DNA of 64,000 nt from Diogma glabrata (taxonomy: Eukaryota > Arthropoda > Insecta > Diptera > Cylindrotomidae), in NCBI GenBank assembly GCA_963693315.1, contig OY856188.1, forward strand, positions 194,690,322-194,754,321, written 5' to 3'. Position 1 is the stretch's first letter. Each line of letters starts with the position of its first letter. Under the pieces are notes generated by a model, which was not told where the DNA came from, did not search any database, and saw only the letters and a program-made list of their open reading frames with translations. Below, in pieces: positions 1 to 10,550 of the stretch. The position numbers and the translations under genes are program-made.

Positions 1-235
1 TCATAATTATTTGATAATTGACTGATACCGCAGTAGGCCAGACGTATAATTGTTTGTTATTACTGTAATTCAAATGTTATTGGTTAAATTGAATGATGTC
101 ATTGCTTTTAGAGGGTTAAATTAAAATAAAACTAAGGCAAAAAATTTTAATTTCAAATTTACCAAACTTTCTAACTCTGAATTTTTCCAAATTTTTCTGT
201 CAATCAGTTTCGACACGTAGGGAGGGGGCGACGAT

Positions 236-770
236 CTGAAAGTTCCACTTTTTTGAAGATATTCATAAAACGGCTATCACAACTCCATTTGGCCTTTTCG
301 AATTCACCCGAATGCCATTTGGCATTTACGCAATGCCGCTCAAACGTTTCAGCGTTTCATTAACGAAATAGTTCGAGAGTAAGACTTCGTATTTGTCTGC
401 ATCGACGATATATTAGTGGCTTTGATAAATGTGGAACAACACAAACTCCATCTGGAACAACTCTTCCAGAAACTAAGCGAGTTTTGTGTTCATGTAAAGA
501 GTTCAAAATGCGTTTTTGCGTAAACGCTCTCGAATTCCTCAGCCACACGATCACACCCAATGGTATTCTGCCTTTTCAAGAACGAATTCATGCCATGCTG
601 AAACACTTGCTCCAATTCATACACACTTGGCTGCTTTACTAAAAGGGCCCAGGACTCCGAAAAATTTCACTTGGCTAAACGAATATCAACTCGCGTTCAG
701 CAACTTAAAAACTGAATTGGGAAACATAGCTTTGTTAGTGCATCCACGTAACGATTCTATATATACATAG
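236..770 (+). pseudogene. pol: Reverse transcriptase fragment of gypsy-type pol
   Basis: Around 264-345 the translation gives a TPFGLFEFTRMPFG block, the conserved gypsy RT region. Around 390-420 another frame gives FVCIDDILVA, the catalytic F/Y-x-DD box, with both aspartates kept. A further frame at 425-570 contains an LEQLFQKLSEF-like stretch and a LEFLSHTITPNGI block typical of the RT connection. The segment 516-770 is open and runs through the thumb region. At least two frame changes separate these blocks. The enzyme would copy element RNA into DNA; this copy cannot be translated as one protein. Confidence 0.8.
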
Positions 771-1254
771 TATCAACTACGGATGCATCGAACATTGCTG
801 TCAAAGCACTGTTACAACAACGCAAAAATGATTGTTAGGAACCACTTGGATTCTTTTCGAAGAAACTTTCTGACGCTGAAATTAAATACTCTGCATTCGA
901 TCGAGAGCTTCTCGCAATTTACCTAACTATAAAACACTTCTGGTATTTTGTCGAAGGTCGTGAATTCACAATTTACACTGACTACAAGCCTCTCGCACGC
1001 GCTATACAATCAAAGGCAATTGACGCAATCCAAAGCAATCTCGTCATTTGGACTTCATAAGTCAATTTATAATCGACATCCAACATGTACAAGGTAAAGA
1101 TAATACTGTCGCGGATGCATTATCTCGTGCATCCGACAACGAAACTGCATCAGTTGAGACTCACTTCGACTACGATGCTATCATCACTACACAAAGAAAA
1201 GACTTAGAACTTCAGAATTTAGTTTCTGGTTCCGTATGTCACTCTAATTCATAA
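771..1254 (+). pseudogene. pol: RNase H fragment of gypsy-type pol
   Basis: The translation shows TTDASNIAVKALLQQ, then a GFFSKKLSDAEIKYSAFDRE block, then HFWYFVEGREFTIYTDYKPL, which are the standard gypsy RNase H blocks including the active-site TDAS and TDYK aspartates. The frame at 1048-1254 continues with QHVQGKDNTVADALSR, the C-terminal end of RNase H. A stop near 838 and a frame change near 1045 break the domain. The role in a living element is removal of the RNA template during cDNA synthesis. Confidence 0.8.
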
Positions 1255-1329
1255 ATGAAACTATAAAGCTTTTTAAAATTCCCGGTTTTAAAATAGTCTG
1301 CGAAACATCAACGGGTAACAATCGCCCGT

Positions 1330-2392
1330 ACATCTAAGAACCATTACGCAAAACGATCTTCAACGCTTTACACAACTTGTCACATCCTGGTGTCAACGGT
1401 ACACGTAAATTGATTACAGATCGATATTTTTGACCAAACATAAACAAAGATATAAATCACTGGACAAAATCTTGTTTATCTTTTCAACGCTCTAAGGTTC
1501 AACGATACACAAAAAGTCCAACCGGACAATTTGAAATTCCACAATCTAGTTTCGAACATATCCATATAGATATCGTAGGACCGCTTCCTCCTTCTAATGG
1601 ATGTTCTTATATTTTAACTTGCGTTGATCGATTCACTCGATGGCCAGAAGCTTTTACTATATCTGATATGTCCGCTGCTACTATAGCCACGACATTTGTT
1701 AATAACTACGTATCACAATTCGGTGTTCCTCTGCATATCACTACAGATCAGGGCACACAATTCGAGTCACAACTATTCTCCGAATTAACGAAACTTTTAA
1801 GGTTCACATCGTATATGTACAACGGCCTACCATTCACCAGCGAACGGGATGGTAGAATGGTTGGATAGTTTTCATCGATAGCTAAGAGCTGCACTTATGG
1901 CCAGAGGTAATACCCAGTGGAGCTCAGAAATTTATATTATTCTATTAGGTATTCGTGCAACAAACAGTAAAAGAAGATCTGAAGTGCTCTCCCGCAGAAC
2001 TCGTCTACCGACAAACACTTAAACTGCCCGGTAAATTCTTCGTTGAAAATCCTCTTTCACAACTGCCAAGTCAGGATACAGTCATTGATCAACTGTGAAA
2101 TACAATGCACAACTAAATTCCAACAGCTACACGACAGAGCAAACAAAACAACATTTTTGTTCCGAAGTTGCTAGAAAACTGCGACTACGTTTTCGTTAGG
2201 GTTGATAGAATACACACCGGTTTACAAACCCCATATGAAGGTCCATACAAAATCACACGACGTTTACGAAAACAGTTCGTAATCGAGATCAAAGGTAAAC
2301 AACAGTCTGTGTCGATCGATAGATTGAAGCCAGCGTATGGTATTTTGTGTTCAACTGATCGTTCACCAGCTTCTCGAACTTGTAGGCTGTAA
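1330..2392 (+). pseudogene. pol: Integrase fragment of gypsy-type pol
   Basis: The catalytic core is recognisable: HIHIDIVGPLPPSNG (first Asp) near 1557-1605, FTRWPEAF, then HITTDQGTQFESQL (second Asp) near 1735-1780. The glutamate region (ANGMVEW) is present near 1840 but in another frame, so the DDE triad is split by a frameshift. The 2168-2392 frame encodes the C-terminal part with TPYEGPYKITRR and SIDRLKPAY blocks, usual for gypsy integrases. The upstream zinc-finger part is heavily decayed. This is a relic, not a functional integrase. Confidence 0.85.
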
Positions 2393-2589
2393 TTTATTTT
2401 ACTAAACGTAATTTTATTAAAAGCATCAAGAAATGATAAAACCAAACTATTTGAAATATATCCTTCATAGTTTGATCGAATTTATTTACACGCCAATAAT
2501 TATCTGTATTTCAAAGCTCAGCAATATCATAAACTTTTTAAGCTTGCTGATTGACATCAAATTTATGAATATTTGCATTTAACATGTAA

Positions 2590-2720
2590 CGGCTTGGAAT
2601 GAAGCGTCACCGTAACCGTTGAGTATAAAAAGCGTGTTGAACGGTTTCGTGAAGTAATATTCACCTGAATAACTATTTTCACGATATTGTATTTGAACTT
2701 GTGATTTTTCTAGATTCATT
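2590..2720 (+). promoter_or_regulatory. LTR-like promoter region with TATA box
   Basis: Downstream of the gypsy integrase end, a slightly GC-richer block holds TATAAAA at 2624-2630, followed by a sequence that could be a transcription start. Its place after pol fits the U3/R part of a 3' LTR. No second LTR copy is in the window, so the boundaries are not defined. Confidence 0.35.
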
Positions 2721-2730
2721 TTTTCATTTT

Positions 2731-3858
2731 CATTTTATTTACTAAATGATTTATCAAACAATTTTCACTAAAACTCATTACATTAAAAATGAATAAATAA
2801 AAAAACTTTGATATCACAATCAAAACAAATAATTTAATTTTTTTATAATAAAAATTTACATTTTTCTTTCATAATGAAATTTACACAATAATATTTTTGT
2901 TTTATTTTTAATTTATTACTAAATCTGATTTAAATTTATATACTAATCTTCGATCCAAACAGTTTGATCGCTTATATACACATATTATATGTTTTCTGTT
3001 TCCCTCTCCAATTCTACTTTTTAGGAATTAAACAATCATTTATGCAAAACATGTTTTGCAATGTATTATTAATTGAAATTGAGTGACGTAACTAAACCGT
3101 CAACCAAAAAATACAGTAGTACAAACAAATGTCCCTACGCTTATTACAATTGAAGAGAATAAATTAACAAATTATAAGCGAATTTCTTTGAATATGAATA
3201 TTATTATTTTAGAGTAAAAATTGATTGAGAAATGAAATTATAGAGTAAAAATAGTCCGTCGTTACAATGTTAAACCAAACCAAATTAAATTAAACATTTC
3301 AATACACTAAGACAATTTTTGTGACAGGTATATTATGTGATGCAACGAAGATGATCACTGTGATTTAAATAGATGATATATTATCAGTGTTATTAGTTAT
3401 ATTTATCATTCATCAATCGGAGTCAGACAAAGAAGGTTGTCTCCTCAATTTTAAAGGAAAAAAACAAAATAAATAATCGAAAATAGAAAATAAAAGTGTT
3501 GAAGAACGGGGGCGGAGACAATTATATAATTGGTGAGATTGTTCTGTATTAAAAAATTATTTGGTATTTTATATTTGTTGTTACCAGGTAGGCAGGTAAA
3601 ATTTTACCTTTTATTGCTTTGATGTAATAATTTTATTTATTATTTTAAAGCATAAATTTGTTTTATATTGCTTGGTAACAGGAAATGTAAAATTTCGTTT
3701 TAGTTGTTAGTATAGGAATTTCGAATTTAACCTTTTATTTATATGCTCCAATTTTGTTAGTGTCTTTTGTGTCCCCATTTTTTTTGCTTTTCTCTTATCG
3801 TGCTACTGTTGCATGAAACCTGCTATCGTTTTTTTGTGACGGAGATACCCAGTTTCTT
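2731..3858. other. AT-rich stretch without a recognised gene
   Basis: No coding signal is seen. The stretch contains a short dispersed repeat at 3158-3272 and leads into the LINE at 3859. The part from 3540 may be the LINE 5' untranslated region, but no second copy confirms this. Confidence 0.5.
3158..3272 (+). repeat. Dispersed repeat shared with 55722-55815
   Basis: Two blocks match the segment at 55.7 kb in the same orientation: one around AAATTATAAGCGAATTTCTT followed by an ATGAATATT word, and one around GTCGTTACAAT. The spacing between them differs by a small indel. Element type is unknown. Confidence 0.5.
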
Positions 3859-5205
3859 ATGTACTGTATGATGTTGAAATTTAGGCCCGGCCGAATTTCA
3901 GTATCTATGCCTGCAATGTCAAAGGGTAAGTCTTTGTCTCAACAAAATGGCAGCGCAGTGAACCAACAGCTTAGCATTGACTTCACCAACATAAGAGGTC
4001 TCAATTCGAATCTAAACGAGGTTCATCACTACATCGAAAAAAATAAACCTGACATATTGTTTCTTACTGAAATAATTGTTAGTGGCAAAGCATCGAAATT
4101 GGATCTCGATAAATGCCGGATACCTAGTTACGAATTGGAACATTTCATTTATAACACGCATGGTGTCTGTGTATATGTTCGAGATTCACTTTCATATATG
4201 AGAATTAAGGCTTACGAGTTGAACTCTAAGCACCATAATTCTATAGCACTGAAGATCTCAGGTGCTGATGAAACTATGTTTATAAAAGGGTTATGCAGAT
4301 CCCCAAAATATCCCCCAGGATGTCCCTTTTTCGATCAAATATCGGCTAATCTAGACAAGATTATCACGGACTACCCCAAAGCTAGACTGGTCATTCTTGG
4401 AGACTTTAATATTCATAACAAAGAATGGCTTAACTATTCATCGCGCACTGACGACGTAGGAAGACAAGCCGAACTGATACTCGCAGATTATCACGGTTTG
4501 ACGCAAATAATAGAGTGTCCCACTAGAATCGCAGACAAATCACATCATAACAATAAGATGCTGGATCTGTTTTTGACAAACGAACCAGATACTACGAAGA
4601 CAAAAGTTGAACAACCCCTCGGAACATCGGACCATTTACTAATATCAGCAATAATGCAATTTACATCACCGACACAAATTAAAGCAAATCCTCGTCGCGT
4701 TTGGAACTATAAACGCGCCAACTGGGAGGGACTGAGAAACTTTTATGATGAAACACCTTGTAAAACTATCTGTTGTGTTGATCAAGATCCTAGCACATCG
4801 GCAATAAGAATGTCCGAAATCATAAAAGACGGAATGCGGCGGTTTATTCCAGTGAGGAATAAACGCAAAGCATTTAAGACGTATAACGCTAATAAAACAC
4901 CTGAAACCCATAGCGCCTATAAGAAAGCCAGAAATATTAGTAAATTCAAAATAGACTTGGACAAAGACGCGTTTATCCAGAAGAAAGCAAAGAAATTCGC
5001 CGAGCACCCATCTGGCTCACGTAGTTTCTTTCAGACAGTTAAATCAGTCCAGAGCAATTTTAGATCCTCTATTCCAACCTTAGTTCTGAATGACATTTCC
5101 GTGGGTGACTCGAAAGAGAAGGCGGATCCTTTTGGTCGTATTTTTGCAGAAAACTCAAACATAATTGAACCCCCCATTCTCCTTTACTCATTCCCCAAGT
5201 TGTAA
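3859..5205 (+). CDS. LINE ORF2 N-terminal part: APE-type endonuclease
   Basis: The frame is open for 448 codons. From about residue 40 it reads as an exonuclease-endonuclease-phosphatase domain: FTNIRGLNSN, PDILFLTEI (metal-binding Glu), GVCVYVRD, a VILGDFNIHNKEW block (Asp and Asn), and GTSDHLLISA (Asp/His catalytic end). This enzyme nicks target DNA to prime reverse transcription. Residues about 255-448 are the linker toward RT, rich in Lys and Arg. The true start is uncertain; Met at 3859 or the later Met near 3907 are both possible. The stop at 5203-5205 is a frameshift relic, because RT continues in another frame. Confidence 0.8.
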   Translation: MYCMMLKFRPGRISVSMPAMSKGKSLSQQNGSAVNQQLSIDFTNIRGLNSNLNEVHHYIEKNKPDILFLTEIIVSGKASKLDLDKCRIPSYELEHFIYNTHGVCVYVRDSLSYMRIKAYELNSKHHNSIALKISGADETMFIKGLCRSPKYPPGCPFFDQISANLDKIITDYPKARLVILGDFNIHNKEWLNYSSRTDDVGRQAELILADYHGLTQIIECPTRIADKSHHNNKMLDLFLTNEPDTTKTKVEQPLGTSDHLLISAIMQFTSPTQIKANPRRVWNYKRANWEGLRNFYDETPCKTICCVDQDPSTSAIRMSEIIKDGMRRFIPVRNKRKAFKTYNANKTPETHSAYKKARNISKFKIDLDKDAFIQKKAKKFAEHPSGSRSFFQTVKSVQSNFRSSIPTLVLNDISVGDSKEKADPFGRIFAENSNIIEPPILLYSFPKL

Positions 5206-5722
5206 CGAAAATAAAACCAATTATTTTTCGTTGCAATATTGTACGGAAAAGGCTTCTTTCTATCAATATCAACAAATCTGCTGGCCCCGACGGTATTCCA
5301 CCCCTCATTCTTAAAAACTTTGCTAGGCAACTAGCTCCAATTTTAACAAAAAATTTCTATCTTATAAAACCGGAATATTTCCCGATTCTTGGAAGCTGAC
5401 CAGCGTTCAACCCATATCAAAGAAAGGCAGTAAGATAGACCCTTACAATTATAGACCAATTGCAATTCCATCGGTTTTGGCTAACTACAATTTAATAGAT
5501 TATTCGGAAATGTCGCGAATTATTGATGATAAACAGTATGGTTTTCGTAGAAGTCATGCAACAGGTGATCTGTTAGCCTACGTATCCCATCTCTGGAAAA
5601 AATTGCTGGAAAACCATGGTGAAACATTCAGTATTTCACTTGACATTCCTAAAGCATTTGATAAAGTGTTGCATAAAAATCTCATAGCTAAATTAAAATC
5701 TTATGGTTTTAGCGGTTTTCTT
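5206..5722 (+). pseudogene. LINE reverse transcriptase, first half only
   Basis: After the endonuclease frame closes, other frames give NKSAGPDGIPPLIL, then FPDSWKLTSVQPISKKGS and NYRPIAI, the N-terminal LINE RT blocks. The frame at 5477-5720 gives KQYGFRRSHATGDLL and SISLDIPKAFDKV, where the last Asp is the first catalytic residue. The FADD block and everything after it are absent because the copy ends near 5722. Confidence 0.8.
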
Positions 5723-5896
5723 AATTTCGTGGGTTGTGACGGCCGACGGGCAGAGAGACATATGTTTATTTTTTTTGCTATCAGAAGGTCCTAAAACTTC
5801 GAAAAATGTTGAAAAAGTAAGGGTAAGAATTTTACTTTTTTCTTGAGAATTTAATACATGCTTAGGTCTTTCAGACCGAAGTAATATGTATAACAA
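5711..5896 (+). repeat. Dispersed repeat, same family as 32215-32427
   Basis: This segment and the one at 32.2-32.4 kb share, in order, AGCGGTTTTCT, a GTTGTGACGG block with GC-rich CGGC/GACA units, a CAGAAGGTCCTAAAAC-like block, GGTAAGAATTT, and the terminal CTTAGGTCTTTCAGACCGAA. The copy at 32 kb may be the end of a longer element starting near 30725. The class is not known. Confidence 0.65.
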
Positions 5897-5913
5897 TTAA
5901 GAACTTAAATATA

Positions 5914-5937
5914 CAGTAGAATTCGGTTATAATGAAC
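5914..5937 (+). repeat. Left terminal inverted repeat of the pogo/Tigger element
   Basis: The 24-bp end is an exact inverted match to 11819-11842 and is preceded by TA. It begins CAGTAGAATTCGGTTATAAT, resembling known Tigger ends. A related GGTTATAATGAACG word follows near 5997. Confidence 0.9.
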
Positions 5938-6187
5938 GACCAAAGGACATTTTTTTTTGTTCATTATAAACGTTTGTTCACTATAGCCAAATATTCGGTT
6001 ATAATGAACGTTGTTCATAATAACCGTTTTTGCTGGGTATTTAATTCATATGTTTATATTTTGCGAATATCAAAGGTAGATAATTTTTACCAATTAAACA
6101 ATTACAATAAAAACTCAAAATAAACAAAAAACAATCTTTAATTTCATTACCTTTTTTATAATACATAAAACATAAATAATAAAAGAA

Positions 6188-6808
6188 TCTTATATATTAA
6201 TACGTTAAAAAAAACTTTCTGGAGCCTAAGGCTTTTTTATTCGAATTTTGATTCATTTCAAATTTTCACTGCTAACTGATATTACTGTAACTTAGGTTTT
6301 AAAGATTTTTGGGATTTTTCGGATCATAAATAAAAAAGTTATTATATACGAAAAACTTTTTATATACACTAGGAGGACCCGGCGTGCCTCGCTACGCTTA
6401 TAAACAAAGTTTTTACGTAGACATTTTGTTGACGTAGAAATAATGATTTCAAAAAGTGGTAATGAGAAATGCTAGCATATGATTTTTAATTTTTCTTTTT
6501 AAATTTATGAATGAAGAATAATCAGAACTCTAGCTGATCAGTTCGTATATATGACAAATTAGCGATCAAATAAGTTAGAGATCAAATAAGGTTACTTGAA
6601 AACTTATTTAATCGCTAATTTTTCATATATCTGAACTGATCAGCTAGAGTTCTGATTATTTTTCATTCATATATTTAAAAAGAAAAATTAAAAATTATAT
6701 GCTAGCATTTCTCATTATCACTTTTTGAAATCATTGCTTCAACGTCAACAAAATGTCTACGCAAAAACTTTATTTATAAGCGTAGCGAAGCACGCCGTGC
6801 CCTCCTAG
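6188..6808 (+). mobile_element. Short non-autonomous Helitron with foldback 3' end
   Basis: The element starts with TC (TCTTATATATTAATACG) and ends with CTAG, between host A (6187) and T (6809), the Helitron insertion rule. The first 180 bp match the start of the larger copy at 49314, including a GGAGCCTAAGGCTTTTTTAT block. From 6369 to 6808 the sequence is a long palindrome whose outer end, CTAGGAGG, is the inverse of the 3' terminus. It has no coding part and is best read as an internal deletion derivative of the 49.3-51.2 kb type. It sits inside the pogo transposon. Confidence 0.75.
6369..6808. repeat. 440-bp palindrome: inverted duplication of the Helitron 3' end
   Basis: Left arm from CTAGGAGG at 6369 and right arm ending CCTCCTAG at 6808 are near-perfect inverse copies of about 205 bp around a short centre near 6595. 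Shared landmarks are TTCGCTACGCTTATAA, GACATTTTGTTGACG, GAAATGCTAGCATAT and ATCAGAACTCTAGCTGATCA. The same palindrome, slightly longer, is at 50685-51184. Confidence 0.9.
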
Positions 6809-6977
6809 TTCATTTATAATTCATTAAAATGGTTAATTACTAATTTACTTGAGACTAGAACAAACTAGGAACTTATGGTTATACAAATGTACAATGGATA
6901 TATATGGAGTTTCAATAATATGTAATATGTTTTCATAAATAAATCATATATTTATACGAGGTTCGGATTGATAGGAA

Positions 6978-8088
6978 TAGTGATTGCAAATTACTCGATT
7001 TCAAATTACTCGGTTACTCGATTAGTATTTTCCAAATTCCCCGGATTACCCGGATAACCCGGGTAGTTATAAAAAAATTAAAAGATAAAAAACAATAAAA
7101 AAAACCTGACAGTAGTAAACTAAAAATTGATCCTTTTTTAATTGTAAATTAAAATTTCAAAAATATTAAAGCATTTAGGGTAGCTGCACTCATCCGATTT
7201 CGTATTTTTTTTTTTTTAAATTCCTGCAATAGAAAAAACCCGCTCCGATAAAGTGGATGTTTGCTTCACGGTCAATAACGATTGATTTAAATTTTCTATC
7301 ATTTTTTCGGTTTCCTTTATTTACATACAACATTTTCAGCTCTTTATCAACTGTAGTACCACTATTATCTATAGTAGATCTTGTGTAGACAGCAATACAT
7401 TTTGTAGTTGTAAATTTTCAATATTATAATTAGTCGCATCATTATCCGATTTGATTTTTCATTACTGACGTATTTCCCCATTTAGTTGAAATTATTCGTG
7501 CGCATCCAACTACGTGGCACCGAGATTTATCTGATGATATTTTCTTGAACTGGTCTCAAACTTTCGATAACATTTCGATGACACTTATTTTAATTATTAG
7601 CTTAAATCTTAAACTTATCATAATAAATTTACAATTTCTATTTTAAACTAAATATAAACAAATAACCAATGAAGATCCTTAATTTTTTATGACTTAATTT
7701 TAATTTTAATAAGAACTAAAATTCCATAAATTTTGTTATGTGTTCTTCGTCGTTTTTCTGTTGTTTTCGTAATCCAAACAATAACAATTAACTAGAGGGC
7801 AGTTTAATGTTTACGGATGTGGTTGGTTTAATGTTTATGGTTTAATGTTTATGGACATATTGCAATTTGTATGGTTAGAATGAATCATTTGTCAACAACT
7901 AGCATAATGAATAATTCAAATTTGCAAAAAGAGAATGAGCTGGATTTTATTTTGTAAATTTTATTGAGAAAAAACTGTACCTTTTGTTGTTCGGGTATTC
8001 GACCAAAATATCCGGATATTAAATACCCGAAAAATCTTCCTAAATACCCGGGTATCCGGGTACCCGGATACCAAGATTGCAAACACTA
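6978..8088 (-). mobile_element. hAT-type DNA element with 8-bp target duplication
   Basis: Both sides carry the direct repeat GATAGGAA (6970-6977 and 8089-8096). The ends are TAGTGATTGCAAA and, inverted, TAGTGTTTGCAA. Subterminal regions are rich in ACCCGG/GGGTA words on both sides (7030-7065 and 8042-8072). Target length, TAGTG-like ends and an internal scrap of hAT transposase at 7219-7278 all support hAT. At 1111 bp it is too short to be autonomous. The insertion lies two bases beyond the stop codon of the pogo transposase. Confidence 0.88.
7219..7278 (-). pseudogene. hAT transposase C-terminal (dimerisation) scrap
   Basis: The minus strand reads TSTLSERVFSIAG, matching the highly conserved S-x-x-SERVFS-x-AG motif of the hAT C-terminal dimerisation region. 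Flanking sequence no longer gives a usable frame. It supports the class call for the element at 6978-8088, in the same orientation as a transposase ending toward the left terminus. Confidence 0.75.
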
Positions 8089-8097
8089 GATAGGAAA

Positions 8098-8886
8098 TCA
8101 TACGTTTTTATTAAAACAATCTGTTAACTTAGTCTGCTTCAAATTTGTTTCTATAAGCTGGTCTAGTCGATTTTCAATAAAATGCAAGTTTTTTAATTCA
8201 TTTTGTGTTCCATCACTAAAACTTAATGCCAATCTTATTATGTTAATTGAGCATCGAATATACTTTTGAGATGGTTGTTGAAATTCTTCGTCTTGTCCTA
8301 ACAATTCATCATCAGAACCCATATCAAGTGCGTCGCTTATTATATCATCATCATTTACTTCTTCAGATGTAAAAATGCTTGAATCAACCTCAATATACTC
8401 CTTTATTGTAATACCACTTACCATTGACTCTAACTGCGTATTGGTCCATAAAACTCGCATTGTATCTTCAGCTAACTCTTCAATTTCTTGATTCGAAGGA
8501 CTTGGGAAAAACCCTGCTTTGCAAAAACAGTTTTCAATGCTTTTAGGTTTTACTTTATCCCACGCTCTTTCAATAAAGTGTAATGCATCTAAAAGATTAA
8601 CTTTGAAGTTTATTGATAAAACGTCCACTTCATTCTCCAATTCCACTATCAATTTTCGAACAACAAATTCGCGATAATATCCTTTTAATATTTTAATTAC
8701 CCCTTGGTCCATTGGTTGCGAGATTGCAGTGGTATTTGGTGGTAGGAACATCAATTTAATAGCTCGTAAATGTGGCAAATTAAAATGTGATGGACAGTTG
8801 TCAGCTATGAACAAAACATTTCGTGATTCGCTTAAGTATTTTTTGTCTAACTCTTTCAAATATGCTTCCCATTTAAAATTTGTCAT
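8098..8886 (-). pseudogene. pogo/Tigger transposase, C-terminal half
   Basis: This 262-codon frame continues the transposase after a frameshift. It begins MTNFKWEAYL, then FIADNCPSH supplies the second catalytic Asp (residue 29) and SQPMDQGVIKILKGYYR the third (residue 60), a DD30D spacing as expected for Tigger. An acidic C-terminal tail follows (about residues 150-210). It overlaps the upstream frame by four bases. A single missing base near 8918-8924 explains the break: the other frame there reads a normal PVIYKSNRKAW stretch leading straight into this one. The two frames together would give a near-complete transposase of about 500 residues. Confidence 0.85.
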
Positions 8887-9614
8887 CCAAGCTTTCCGAT
8901 TACTTTTGTAAATAACTGGAAAGTTTTTATGTTTTTAAAACATCGCGGTTTGGCACTTTTCCCTATTATTAACAGAGGTAGCTTCTCTGAACCATCAGAA
9001 TTACTCCCAACTAAAACAGTTATTCGATCTTTATAAAGTTTCCCACCTGAGCATGTTCTATTTTTGAATTCGATGGCGTTCTTCGGAAGTAATTTAAAAA
9101 ATAAACCTGTTTCATCCAGATTGAAAACATCTTGTTTTCTATATCCATCAAGAATACGTGGTAGCTTTTCTGTGATCCAATCAGTACACACATCTGCAGA
9201 AACAGTACCCTTTTCTCCTACAATTTCTTTAAAGACCAATCCGTTTCGTTTTTTAAAGCGATCTAGCCAACCGTCATATGGCTTGAAGTCGTTAATATGC
9301 ATTTTTTGTGCAAACTGCAAACCTTTTTCTTTTAAAAGTATTCCACTTAAAGGTACACCTTTTGTGCGCATTTGCTTGATCCATACCAAAAGTACGGACT
9401 CAAGTTTTGGATATTTACCCTCTCTTATTTTTTTACACTTCATATTCACATCTAAATCTTCCAGTATTTTCCGTTTGCTTACAATATTGGCAATGGAACC
9501 CTTTACGCAATTATATTTTTCTGCTATAGCTTGATAGCTAAGCCTTTTCTCATGAACTTCTTTTAAAATCTTTAATTTGGTTTGTACAGATATGGCGTTC
9601 CGTTTTCGTTCCAT
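8883..9614 (-). pseudogene. pogo/Tigger transposase, N-terminal half
   Basis: The frame is 243 codons. Residues about 8-50 form a psq/CENP-B-type helix-turn-helix (LKILKEV, SYQAIAEKYN, GSIANIV). Residues 70-130 form the second CENP-B DNA-binding region (VLLVWIKQMR, DGWLDRFKKRNGL). FNLDETGLFF holds the first catalytic Asp (D167), and ITVLVGSNSDGSEKLPLLII is the following DDE block. The last residues after KNIKT are out of frame. The start Met at 9614 gives a standard family N-terminus. Apart from the frameshift no internal stop is present, so decay is mild compared with neighbouring elements. Confidence 0.88.
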
Positions 9615-9707
9615 TATACAAACAATCTCTAATTACTAGCGGTACCTCAAATAAATCTGTAATATCTATAAGATCTATTAACTTGAAACTATTATAACTA
9701 ATAAGAC

Positions 9708-10079
9708 TTTTTTATTCGCCTACATATTAAAGTGTTGCTTTATTACTGTGATTTGCGGCTTTAAAGTATGACTTTTCAGCTATTTATTTTTTTGTCATAG
9801 CTACGTCCAAAAAAGTAAAAAGCATTTGTATTTGTTTAAATTCTATGAAAAATAGAAATTTTTATCAAAGCAACCCTTAAATTCAAAATTTCATTATCCA
9901 ATTAAAATAGTTGTTATCATTTGTTGTCATAGCTACACAATAATTTGGAAAAAATAATAAATATTTTGTCAAAGGTTACTTGTTCCACATATTTTTATTT
10001 TAAAATTTATGAAAATTTATAATTTTAATTTAGAATAGACAACTTTTCTTAAAATATTTTGCTTGTGGCGAATAAAAAA
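9708..10079. repeat. Possible MITE with short inverted ends
   Basis: TTTTTTATTCGCC at 9708-9720 is exactly inverted at 10067-10079. The interval is AT-rich and non-coding, upstream of the pogo transposase. No clear target duplication was found, so this could also be an internal feature of the pogo element. Confidence 0.35.
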
Positions 10080-10086
10080 TAATATA

Positions 10087-10200
10087 TGATGCACGGACGT
10101 AAGCTATTTTGGACTTAATGTGGGTGCAAATCTCGGCTTGCGCCTCGATTTGCAAACTCCACATCCGTCCAAAATCTTTAGCTTTACGTCCTAGCATCAT
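10087..10200. repeat. Hairpin-forming inverted repeat
   Basis: Two arms of roughly 46 bp (10087-10132 and 10147-10200) are imperfect inverse copies with landmarks ATGATGC-ACGGACGTAA, TTTTGGAC, ATGTGG and GCAAATC. The loop is TCGGCTTGCGCCTC. It lies inside the pogo element and is probably a small foldback element. Confidence 0.6.
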
Positions 10201-10550
10201 AATGTACTATTATGTTTTTATAATATGTACAATACACTTAAAATAATTTTAGTTAAATAACGTTTAGTACTTGCTTTGTTAAAATGAAAAACAGCAACTC
10301 ACATCAATGCGTGCTTCCCAAATAATCATAAACAGAAAAATATAAAAACTATACAAAACTACAGTAGATCTACTCAATATTATTTTTTCGTTTTACATTT
10401 TAATTCTAAACCGTGTCAATCGTATAGGGCGATTTTTCTGTTCCGGTGTTTTCCGCAATGGTGCTGCAAAAAGGGGATAAGAGAATAAATTCAAAACATT
10501 TTATATGGGATTTCATACAAAACACAACTTGTATAATTTCAAAAATTATC

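Larger units (their letters stand above)
236..2730 (+). mobile_element. Decayed, 5'-truncated Ty3/gypsy-type LTR retrotransposon
   Basis: Reading left to right in shifting frames, this segment carries RT, RNase H and integrase blocks in the gypsy order, then an LTR-like tail with a TATA box. Gag, protease and the start of RT are missing: homology begins abruptly near 236, inside the RT fingers. Stops and frameshifts occur in every domain, so it is inactive. It differs from the intact gypsy-type element at 23.2-27.5 kb in integrase sequence, so it is a separate lineage. No left LTR or target duplication was seen; the right boundary is approximate. Confidence 0.85.
3859..5722 (+). mobile_element. 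Non-LTR retrotransposon (LINE) copy, 3'-truncated
   Basis: An endonuclease domain followed by the first half of a reverse transcriptase, in the order of APE-type LINEs of the CR1/Jockey group. The copy is cut off just after the first catalytic RT aspartate block, where a dispersed repeat starts (5711). LINEs usually lose their 5' end, so loss of the 3' half here points to a later deletion or to breakage by another insertion. It is related to, but diverged from, the LINE copies at 15.1, 17.4-18.5 and 42.5-46.2 kb. Confidence 0.85.
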
